A DNA stretch of 64,000 nucleotides from Pseudomonas rhizoryzae (GTDB taxonomy: Bacteria > Pseudomonadota > Gammaproteobacteria > Pseudomonadales > Pseudomonadaceae): assembly GCF_005250615.1 (NCBI RefSeq), contig NZ_SULM01000010.1, positions 186,001 through 250,000 of the forward strand. Reading direction: 5' to 3'. The position numbers and the translations under genes are program-made. Positions within the stretch are counted from its first letter, which is position 1. Each line of letters begins with the position of its first letter. Below the pieces are notes generated by a model that was not told the origin of the DNA, made no database searches, and saw nothing but the letters and a program-made list of their open reading frames with translations. This document shows positions 56,693 to 64,000 of the stretch, piece by piece.

Positions 56693-57712
56693 ATGACCGC
56701 AGCCGTCCTGTTTCTCGCGCTTGCCGCAACATCGGGGAGCACGACCTGCCTGGCGGCGAATCCACCCTCGGCGATCGCGCTGGTACGGGCGGCCAGCAAC
56801 CCTCCGGCGCCAGGCCCCCAGGCGCTGCCGGTCATCCATACCGAGGGGACCTTGCCCCATACCGGCATCCACGATCAGTCTGCCGCGGCCGTGCGCGATT
56901 TCAGTTACATGCTGGATCTGGCACTGGCCTGGCGGGATACCCACGATGCCGCGGCCCTGACGCGGCTGGCGGGCTACCTCGATGCCTGGACGCAAACGTA
57001 TCGACCGAGCTTCAATCCCATCGACGAGACGAACCTCGGCAGCCTCATCGCGGCCTATCGGCTGACGGCCGCTGACCTGCCCAAGGCGACCGCCCAGCGC
57101 ACGCGCCTCTTCATCGCGCAGCTGGCGCAGGGCTATCTGGACGGAATGGAGGCCCATCGCGGCGATGCCCGTGGCGTCTGGAGCAACAACTGGCAGAGCC
57201 ACAGGGTCAAGCTGGCCGTGCTGGCGGCCAGTGCCCTGGATGACGAGGCGCTATTCGCCCGGGCCCGCACGGCCTTCGTGGCCCAGCTGTCGGCCAACAT
57301 GAGGCCCGATGGCGAGGTACTCGATTTCACTCAGCGCGATGCCCTGCACTATGTCGTCTATGACCTCGAACCCCTGGTACTGGCCGCGGCGGTCGCCCAG
57401 GGGCGGGGCGAGGAATGGTTGCGGCTGCCGGGGCGCGAGGGCCAAACCCTGGCCAAGGCGCTCGACTGGCTATCGCCCTATGCGGAAGGGCAGCGCAGCC
57501 ATGAGGAATTCCAACATTCGACGGTGAGCTTCGACGCCCAGCGCGCCCAGGCCGGACTACCCGGTTTTTCCGGCCCCTGGGATCCGCTGAGTGCCAAGGC
57601 CCTGTACTGGTCGGCCAGTCTGCTCGACCCTGGCTATACCACCATTGCCAGACGTCTCGCTACGGCGCCGCCCCGCTGGTTATGGGCCTATGCCCCATCT
57701 TGTCGGCACTAG
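56693..57712 (+). CDS. Alginate-lyase-family (PL5-like fold) exported protein
   Basis: A 339-residue protein with a signal peptide (TAAVLFLALAATSGSTTCLA) and the alpha/alpha-barrel pattern of the alginate_lyase family. SNNWQSHRVKLA (164-175) and QRDALHYVVYDLEPLVLAA (214-232) align with the AlgL segments around NNH and the catalytic arginine and tyrosine. In AlgL the second motif residue after NN is histidine; here it is W167, with H170 three residues on. The substrate may not be alginate; no alginate biosynthesis genes are near. Own start after the kdgD terminator. Confidence 0.8.
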   Translation: MTAAVLFLALAATSGSTTCLAANPPSAIALVRAASNPPAPGPQALPVIHTEGTLPHTGIHDQSAAAVRDFSYMLDLALAWRDTHDAAALTRLAGYLDAWTQTYRPSFNPIDETNLGSLIAAYRLTAADLPKATAQRTRLFIAQLAQGYLDGMEAHRGDARGVWSNNWQSHRVKLAVLAASALDDEALFARARTAFVAQLSANMRPDGEVLDFTQRDALHYVVYDLEPLVLAAAVAQGRGEEWLRLPGREGQTLAKALDWLSPYAEGQRSHEEFQHSTVSFDAQRAQAGLPGFSGPWDPLSAKALYWSASLLDPGYTTIARRLATAPPRWLWAYAPSCRH

Positions 57713-57727
57713 GCGATCCGCGCGGGA

Positions 57728-58126
57728 TCAATTGAGACTGTAGATGCTGACCTTCGCCGTCCCGTCGGCCACCATGTCGAGGCGGTCGGCCGCGCTGCGC
57801 GACAGGTCGATCAGGCGCCGATGCACCGTGGGGCCGCGATCGTTGATACGGACGATGACGCTGCGACCGTTATCCAGGTTGGTGACCTGGACGCGGGTGC
57901 CGAAGGGCAGGGTGCGATGGGCGGCGGTGAGAGCGTTGGGGTCGTACTTCTCGCCGCTGGCGGTGCGACGTCCGGCATGCCATTTGGAGTAGAAGGACGC
58001 CATGCCGACATCGTGATAATCGTGGGCGGCGGTGGAGGAGAGTGTGGGCGGGAAACGTTCATGGCTGGCGCAGCCGGCGAACAGCAGGACCAGCGACAGC
58101 AGCCCAGCACGGTGGATCCGATGCAT
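57728..58126 (-). CDS. RlpA-like double-psi beta-barrel lipoprotein
   Basis: A 132-residue lipoprotein. MHRIHRAGLLSLVLLFAGC with lipobox FAGC, then the RlpA core: GMASFYSKWHAGRRTASGE, LTAAHRTLPFGTRVQVTNL, GRSVIVRINDRGP. The SPOR domain of full-length RlpA is absent, so it is a short form that may cleave or bind peptidoglycan lacking stem peptides but would not be recruited to the septum by SPOR. ATG 58126 has GGAGG seven bases upstream. Convergent with the alginate-lyase-like gene, 15 bases apart. Confidence 0.9.
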   Translation of the reverse strand: MHRIHRAGLLSLVLLFAGCASHERFPPTLSSTAAHDYHDVGMASFYSKWHAGRRTASGEKYDPNALTAAHRTLPFGTRVQVTNLDNGRSVIVRINDRGPTVHRRLIDLSRSAADRLDMVADGTAKVSIYSLN

Positions 58127-58159
58127 CTCGATGCCTCCTGGCAAAACGACCGGCAGCAG

Positions 58160-58201
58160 CTTAAGGGCTCGAAGCGGGACTGTCAGCCCCGCTTCGAGCC
58201 C
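58160..58201 (-). terminator. Hairpin at the end of gatCAB
   Basis: A perfect 14-bp stem, GGGCTCGAAGCGGG (58165-58178) with CCCGCTTCGAGCCC (58188-58201), begins 15 bases after the gatB stop on the minus strand. The following T run is short (TTAAGC), so it is a strong hairpin with uncertain terminator efficiency. Confidence 0.72.
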
Positions 58202-58215
58202 TCGTGCGAATGCCG

Positions 58216-59664
58216 TCAGCCTTCCAGTTTCTGCTTGAGCAACTGGTTGACCTGGCCGGGGTTGGCCTTGCCCTTGGAGGCCTTCATCGCCTGGCCGACG
58301 AAGAAGCCGAACATCTTGCCGCGCTTGGCTTCGTCGCTGGCGCGGTATTGCTCGACCTGGGCGGCGTTGGCGGCCAGGACCTCATCCAGCATGGCCTCGA
58401 TGGCGCCGCTGTCGGTGACCTGCTTGAGCCCCTTGGCTTCGATGACGGCATCGGCGCTTTCACCTTCGCCGGCGGCCAGGGCTTCGAACACCATCTTGGC
58501 GAGCTTGCCGGAGATGGTGTCGTCCTTGATGCGCAGGATCAGGCCGCCCAGTTGGGCTGCGCTCACCGGCGACTGGCCGATCTCCAGATCCTGCTTGTTG
58601 AGCAGGCTGGACAACTCGCCCATCACCCAGTTGGCGGCTAACTTGGCATCGCCGCTCACGCGCTGGACTTCCTCGAAGTAGTCGGCCAGTTCACGGCTGG
58701 CGGACAGCACGCTGGCGTCATAGACCGACAGGCCGTATTCGCTCTGGAAGCGGTCGCGCTTCTCGGTCGGCAGCTCGGGCAACTGGCTGCGCACCTCGGC
58801 GAGGAAGGCCGGCTCGATCACCACCGGCAAGAGGTCAGGGCAGGGGAAGTAACGGTAGTCGTTGGCTTCCTCCTTGCTGCGCATGGAGCGGGTTTCGTCC
58901 TTGTTCGGATCGTACAGGCGAGTTTCCTGGACTACCTTGCCACCGTCCTCGATCAGTTCGATCTGGCGCTGGACCTCGTGGTTGATGGCCTTCTCGATGA
59001 AGCGGAAGGAGTTGACGTTCTTGATCTCGGCGCGCGTTCCGAAGGCTTCCTGGCCCTTGGGCCGTACCGAGACGTTGCAGTCGCAACGCAGGGACCCTTC
59101 GGCCATGTTGCCGTCGCAGATGCCCAGGTAGCGGACCAGGGCATGGATCGCCTTGACGTAGGCCACGGCTTCCTTGGCGCTGCGGATATCCGGCTCGGAG
59201 ACGATCTCCAGCAGCGGGGTGCCGGCGCGGTTCAGGTCGATGCCGCTCATGCCGTGGAAGTCTTCGTGCAGGCTCTTGCCGGCATCCTCTTCCAGGTGCG
59301 CGCGGGTGATGCCGATGCGCTTGACGGTGCCGTCTTCCAGGGTGATGTCCAGGTGGCCCTTGCCGACGATGGGATGATCCATCTGGCTGGTCTGGTAGCC
59401 CTTGGGCAGGTCCGGGTAGAAGTAGTTCTTGCGCGCGAAGACGTTGCGCTCGGCGATCTCGGCGTCGATGGCCAGGCCGAACTTGCAGGCCATGCGCACG
59501 GCCTCGGCGTTGAGCACCGGCAGGGTGCCGGGCATGCCCAGGTCGATCAGGCTGGCGTGGGCATTGGGCTCGGCGCCGAAGCTGGTGGCGCTGGCCGAGA
59601 AAATCTTCGATTGGGTGCTGAGCTGAGCGTGGATCTCAAGCCCGATCACGGTTTCCCATTGCAT
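58216..59664 (-). CDS. gatB: Asp/Glu-tRNA(Asn/Gln) amidotransferase subunit B
   Basis: A 482-residue subunit that binds mischarged Glu-tRNA(Gln)/Asp-tRNA(Asn) and transfers ammonia. It begins [25 protein letters not shown], has the kinase site region ([53 protein letters not shown]) and a C-terminal YqeY-like tail ending [13 protein letters not shown] 59664 is the family start; the frame is open far upstream within gatA but that is not coding. Fourteen bases after gatA. Confidence 0.97.
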   Translation of the reverse strand: MQWETVIGLEIHAQLSTQSKIFSASATSFGAEPNAHASLIDLGMPGTLPVLNAEAVRMACKFGLAIDAEIAERNVFARKNYFYPDLPKGYQTSQMDHPIVGKGHLDITLEDGTVKRIGITRAHLEEDAGKSLHEDFHGMSGIDLNRAGTPLLEIVSEPDIRSAKEAVAYVKAIHALVRYLGICDGNMAEGSLRCDCNVSVRPKGQEAFGTRAEIKNVNSFRFIEKAINHEVQRQIELIEDGGKVVQETRLYDPNKDETRSMRSKEEANDYRYFPCPDLLPVVIEPAFLAEVRSQLPELPTEKRDRFQSEYGLSVYDASVLSASRELADYFEEVQRVSGDAKLAANWVMGELSSLLNKQDLEIGQSPVSAAQLGGLILRIKDDTISGKLAKMVFEALAAGEGESADAVIEAKGLKQVTDSGAIEAMLDEVLAANAAQVEQYRASDEAKRGKMFGFFVGQAMKASKGKANPGQVNQLLKQKLEG

Positions 59665-59678
59665 GTCTCTATCCTTCC

Positions 59679-61130
59679 TCAGAAGCCGCTCGGCGCCTGG
59701 CGATGCCAGTCGCTGACCTGTTGGTACTGGTGGGCGACGTTGAGTAGCCGGCCTTCCTGGAAATAGTTGCCGAGCAGTTGCACGCCCACCGGCAGACCGT
59801 CGATGAAACCGGCCGGCATCGATAGGCCGGGGATGCCGGCGAGGTTGGCGGCGATGGTGTAGAGGTCTTCGAGATAGGCGGAGACCGGATCGTTGCTCTT
59901 CTCGCCGATTTTCCAGGCCGGATTCGGCGTGGTCGGGCCGAGGATGACGTCGACCTCGGCGAAGGCCGCGACGAAGTCGTTCTTGATCAACCGGCGAATA
60001 CGCTGCGCCTTGAGGTAGTAGGCATCGTAGTAGCCCGCCGAGAGGGCATAGGTGCCGACCATGATGCGGCGCTTCACTTCCGCGCCGAAACCTTCGCCAC
60101 GGGATCTCTTGTAGAGATCCTCCAGGTTGACCGGATTCTCGCAGCGATAGCCGAAACGCACGCCGTCGAAGCGCGACAGATTGGAGCTGGCCTCGGCCGG
60201 GGCGATTACGTAATAGGCCGGGATGGCGTGCTGCAGATTCGGCAGGGAGATGTCCTTGACGGTGGCGCCGAGCTTCTCCAGCTCCTCGACCACGGCCAGC
60301 ACCTTCTCGCCGATGCGGGCATCCAGGTCGGTGCCGAAGTATTCCCGCGGCAGGCCGATGCGCAGACCGGTCAGCGGCTGCTGCAAGGCGGCGCGGTAGT
60401 CGTCCACCGGCTGGTCGACGCAAGTGGAGTCCTTGGGGTCGAAGCCTGCCATGGCCTGCAGCAGCAGGGCGCAATCCTCGGCGGTACGGGCCAGCGGGCC
60501 GCCCTGATCGAGGCTGGAGGCGTAGGCGATCATGCCCCAGCGCGAGACGCGACCATAGGTGGGCTTGAGGCCGGTGAGGTTGGTCAGGGCCGCCGGCTGG
60601 CGGATCGAGCCACCGGTGTCGGTGCCGGTGGCGGCGGGCAAGAGGCGCGCCGCCACCGCCGCGGCGGAGCCACCGGAGGAGCCGCCCGGCACCCGGGTGA
60701 CGTCCCAGGGATTCTTCACCGGGCCATAGTGGCTGGATTCGTTGGCCGAGCCCATGGCGAATTCGTCCATGTTCAGCTTGCCGAGGGAGACGGTGCCGGC
60801 CGCGGCTAGCTTCTCCACCACGGTGGCGTCATAGGGCGCCTCGAAGCCAGTGAGGATCTTAGAGCCGCAGGTGGTGAGCACACCCTGGGTGCAGAACAGG
60901 TCCTTGTGGCCGATGGGCGCGCCGAGCAGGGCGCCGGTCTCGCCGGCTGCGCGGCGGGCATCGGCGGCACGGGCCTGCGCCAGGGCCTGCTCGCGGGTCA
61001 CGGTGATGAAGGTGTTGAGCTGCGGGTCGAGTTGCTCGATCCGCTGCAGCAGGCCGAGGGTCAGTTCTTCGGCGGAAAAGTCCTTCGCGGCCAGGGCGGC
61101 GGCGATCTCGGTCAGGGTCAGCTGATGCAT
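59679..61130 (-). CDS. gatA: Asp/Glu-tRNA(Asn/Gln) amidotransferase subunit A
   Basis: A 483-residue amidase-signature enzyme that releases ammonia from glutamine for GatB. The catalytic Lys-cisSer-Ser triad lies in [23 protein letters not shown] and [26 protein letters not shown] at ATG 61130 matches the family; a GTG 12 bases upstream overlaps gatC and was rejected. Middle gene of gatCAB. Confidence 0.97.
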   Translation of the reverse strand: MHQLTLTEIAAALAAKDFSAEELTLGLLQRIEQLDPQLNTFITVTREQALAQARAADARRAAGETGALLGAPIGHKDLFCTQGVLTTCGSKILTGFEAPYDATVVEKLAAAGTVSLGKLNMDEFAMGSANESSHYGPVKNPWDVTRVPGGSSGGSAAAVAARLLPAATGTDTGGSIRQPAALTNLTGLKPTYGRVSRWGMIAYASSLDQGGPLARTAEDCALLLQAMAGFDPKDSTCVDQPVDDYRAALQQPLTGLRIGLPREYFGTDLDARIGEKVLAVVEELEKLGATVKDISLPNLQHAIPAYYVIAPAEASSNLSRFDGVRFGYRCENPVNLEDLYKRSRGEGFGAEVKRRIMVGTYALSAGYYDAYYLKAQRIRRLIKNDFVAAFAEVDVILGPTTPNPAWKIGEKSNDPVSAYLEDLYTIAANLAGIPGLSMPAGFIDGLPVGVQLLGNYFQEGRLLNVAHQYQQVSDWHRQAPSGF

Positions 61131-61138
61131 GTCGTGTC

Positions 61139-61426
61139 TCACTCGATCACCTTGGGTACCAGGTAGAGCCCGGCTTCCACGGCGGGGGCGATGGCCTGGT
61201 AGGCATCGCGCCGGTTGCTTTCGGTGGCCTGGTCGGGTCGCAGGCGCTGGGTGGCTTCCAGCGGGTGGGCGAGGGGGGCGATGCCCGCGGTGTCCACGGC
61301 CTGCATGCGGTCGACGAGGCCGAGGATATCGTTGAGGGTGGCGGTGGTAGCGGCGAGATCCGCTTCGTCGAGACCCAGGCGGGCCAGGTGAGCGATCTTT
61401 TCGACGTCGGTGCGTTCGAGCGCCAT
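61139..61426 (-). CDS. gatC: Asp/Glu-tRNA(Asn/Gln) amidotransferase subunit C
   Basis: A 95-residue stabilising subunit that wraps around GatA. Typical sequence: [14 protein letters not shown] near the start, [16 protein letters not shown], and the proline-containing [15 protein letters not shown]. First gene of gatCAB, divergent from mreB with a 231-base gap that should hold both promoters. Confidence 0.95.
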   Translation of the reverse strand: MALERTDVEKIAHLARLGLDEADLAATTATLNDILGLVDRMQAVDTAGIAPLAHPLEATQRLRPDQATESNRRDAYQAIAPAVEAGLYLVPKVIE

Positions 61427-61648
61427 CGGCTTCTCCAGCAGGAAGGCGGCGTGACCCGGTTGGTGGCCGCGTATGCAGGAGACGGGCTAGGCGGGTCGGG
61501 CGCCGTGTTGAACGAGGACTTAATAGCCCGGAAAAGCTCTCAATCTAGCATATCGGCGCCTTGCCCTAAATCCCTGCGATTGTTAGAGTCTGCCGCACTT
61601 TTTTACCCGCACGTTTGTCCTGTCGCGTGCCTGCTTGTCACCGCCTAG

Positions 61649-62701
<1,053 letters not shown>

Positions 62702-62723
62702 GGCAGTTCCAGACTACAGGCCC

Positions 62724-62752
62724 CGATCCGGTCGCCTCTGGCGTCCGGATCG
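62724..62752 (+). other. Intercistronic stem-loop between mreB and mreC
   Basis: CGATCCGG-t-CGCC (62724-62736) with GGCG-t-CCGGATCG (62740-62752) forms a near-perfect 12-bp hairpin with a three-base loop. It has no T run and ends 15 bases before the mreC ribosome site, so it may set the ratio of mreB to mreC by partial termination, mRNA processing or access to the ribosome site. Confidence 0.7.
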
Positions 62753-62779
62753 CCGGGCGCGTTCTGCGAGGAACTCACC

Positions 62780-64000
62780 ATCAAGCCGATTTTCAGCAAA
62801 GGCCCTTCACTGGGCATTCGTCTGTTGATCCTGGCCGCCCTGTCGGTGGGTGTCATGGTCACCGACGCGCGTTTCGACTATCTGAAGCCCGTGCGCAGCC
62901 AGCTGGCGCTGGTCCTCTCGCCCCTCTACGAGGTGGCGGGTTTCCCTGTGCGTGCCTGGGAAGCGGTCAGCGATCAGTTTTCCAGCCGTACCGAGCTAAT
63001 GGCGGAAAACGAGCGCCTCAAGGCCGAGCAGTTGCTGCTGCAACGCCGGCTGCAGAAGCTCGCCGCCCTGACCGAGCAGAACGTGCGCCTGCGCGAATTG
63101 CTCAACTCCGCCGCCCTGGTGGACGACAAGGTGCTGGTCGGCGAGTTGATCGGCGTCGATCCCAATCCCTATACCCATCGCATCATCATCGACAAGGGCG
63201 CGAAGGACGGTGTCTTCGTCGGCCAGCCGGTGCTCGACGCCAGCGGCCTGATGGGGCAGGTGGTGGAGGTGATGCCCTATTCGGCACGCGTCCTGCTGCT
63301 CACCGACGTGACCCACAGCATTCCGGTCCAGGTCAATCGCAACGGGTTGCGCGCCATCGCGGTCGGCACCGGCAACCCCGAGCGCCTGGAATTGCGCTAC
63401 GTGGCCGATACCGCCGACATCAAGGAAGGCGACCTGCTGGTGAGCTCCGGCCTGGGGCAACGCTTCCCGGCGGGCTATCCGGTGGCCACGGTGTCCAAGG
63501 TGATCCACGACTCGGGGCAACCCTTCGCCGTGGTCCGCGCCATTCCTACCGCCAAGCTCAATCGCAGTCGCTACATGCTGCTGGTATTCAGCGACACCCG
63601 GACCCCCGAGCAGCGCGCCAACGATGCCGCCGAGGCTCAGGAAGCGGCCGATCGTCATGCCGCGCAACGTCCGGCCGCCCCGGCCAATCCGTCCGCGGCT
63701 GGTGCTGCCGCGACGCCGCCGGCTGCAGCTACTCCGGCCCAGGGGGCGGGTTCTAGCAGTCGCCAGGCCGCGCCGTCGCAAGGGGCCAGCTCCGGCAATC
63801 GCCAGGCTACTCCTGCCAAGCCGCCGGCTACCCAGGGTGGCGCCGCTGTCCACTCCGTAGCCCCGACCAAGCCGCCGGCCCATAACGCCACCCCGGCGAC
63901 CGGCCAGCCGGCCGCGAGCAGCGCTCCGCCGCAGAAGAAGCTGCCGCCGCTGCCTGCCGCGATTCAGCACCAGGCCCCGGAACTGCCCGACGAGGGTGAT
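62780..64000 (+). CDS. mreC: Rod-shape-determining protein MreC (5' part, ATC start)
   Basis: Open frame of 407 codons running off the window. After the initiator the sequence is KPIFSKGPSLGIRLLILAALSVGVM, colinear with E. coli MreC (MKPIFSRGPSL). Then come a membrane segment, a coiled coil (ELMAENERLKAEQLLLQRRL, about residues 73-115), the beta domain (LIGVDPNPYTHRIIIDKGAKDG) and an Ala/Pro-rich tail from about residue 285. The codon at the conserved start is ATC (62780-62782), with GAGGAA six bases upstream. No in-frame ATG, GTG or TTG lies between the mreB stop and this codon. The first is TTG 62825, inside the membrane segment. MreC is the periplasmic elongasome scaffold. Confidence 0.88.
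   Translation, partial: MKPIFSKGPSLGIRLLILAALSVGVMVTDARFDYLKPVRSQLALVLSPLYEVAGFPVRAWEAVSDQFSSRTELMAENERLKAEQLLLQRRLQKLAALTEQNVRLRELLNSAALVDDKVLVGELIGVDPNPYTHRIIIDKGAKDGVFVGQPVLDASGLMGQVVEVMPYSARVLLLTDVTHSIPVQVNRNGLRAIAVGTGNPERLELRYVADTADIKEGDLLVSSGLGQRFPAGYPVATVSKVIHDSGQPFAVVRAIPTAKLNRSRYMLLVFSDTRTPEQRANDAAEAQEAADRHAAQRPAAPANPSAAGAAATPPAAATPAQGAGSSSRQAAPSQGASSGNRQATPAKPPATQGGAAVHSVAPTKPPAHNATPATGQPAASSAPPQKKLPPLPAAIQHQAPELPDEGD

Noticed and set aside
59665-60474. Possible long N-terminal extension of GatB overlapping gatA
   Set aside because: Arg/Pro/Gly-rich out-of-frame reading of gatA; GatB normally starts [12 protein letters not shown].
62825-62827. TTG as the start of mreC
   Set aside because: It would remove the conserved KPIFSKGPSLGIRL segment and part of the membrane helix, and no ribosome binding site precedes it.

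Overview
The window is GC-rich DNA from a gammaproteobacterium, almost certainly a Pseudomonas. Pointers are the bra/liv branched-chain amino-acid operon, the NasA-flavoprotein fusion beside nirBD, an OprD-type porin inside a dpp dipeptide operon next to roxSR, and gatCAB beside mreBC. From memory, the block from dppF to mreC (about 39.0-64 kb) follows the gene order of the P. aeruginosa dpp-rox-gat-mre region. No insertion sequence, prophage, integrase or CRISPR array is visible, and no segment has composition or coding style clearly foreign to the rest. This is mostly core chromosome with some accessory gene pairs.

Layout. 0-8.5 kb: acs, a GlxA/ArgR-like AraC regulator, a membrane GGDEF/EAL protein, a lipoprotein, and a divergent SDR/LysR pair. 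8.5-13.6 kb: the complete branched-chain amino-acid transporter (braC, then livHMGF), with a hairpin separating the binding-protein gene from the transporter genes. 13.8-16.1 kb: a DUF2288 gene and a divergent aldo-keto reductase/LysR pair. 16.2-18.3 kb: selB with the selenocysteine tRNA gene nine bases behind it, without selA. 18.3-21.2 kb: a VOC-like gene whose reading frame runs into lysE, then a compact unit of LysE exporter, clavaminate-synthase-like Fe(II)/2-oxoglutarate oxygenase and divergent LysR regulator. 21.2-28.8 kb: nitrate assimilation. A nitrate reductase fused to a CysJ-like flavoprotein is divergent from nirBD; both sides show a -24/-12 (sigma-54) promoter followed by a leader terminator, so NtrC-type activation plus antitermination is the likely control.

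28.8-38.5 kb: a repeat cluster, a TonB-dependent siderophore receptor, a small membrane peptide, a second CHASE4-PAS-GGDEF-EAL protein, two tandem DUF4136 lipoproteins, cmoM with a MazG-like pyrophosphohydrolase, a periplasmic DUF3298-like protein and a second repeat cluster. 38.4-49.7 kb: a GNAT enzyme and the dipeptide uptake operon (three tandem binding proteins, an OprD-family porin, dppBCDF). 50-54.6 kb: a SIMPL protein, the RoxS/RoxR redox two-component system and an SbmA/YddA-type ABC protein. 54.6-57.7 kb: a FadR-type regulator with a clear operator ahead of kdgD, and an alginate-lyase-fold protein. 57.7-64 kb: an RlpA-like lipoprotein, gatCAB, mreB and the start of mreC, which runs off the end.

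The observations most worth checking are: mreC has no ATG, GTG or TTG at its conserved start and appears to begin with ATC behind a good ribosome binding site; the oxygenase-LysE-LysR unit looks like a small hydroxy-amino-acid production and export system; the nas/nir intergenic region carries two matching promoter-plus-attenuator arrangements; both GGDEF/EAL proteins have lost different catalytic residues of the EAL domain; and selB-selC stands apart from selA and from any selenoprotein.
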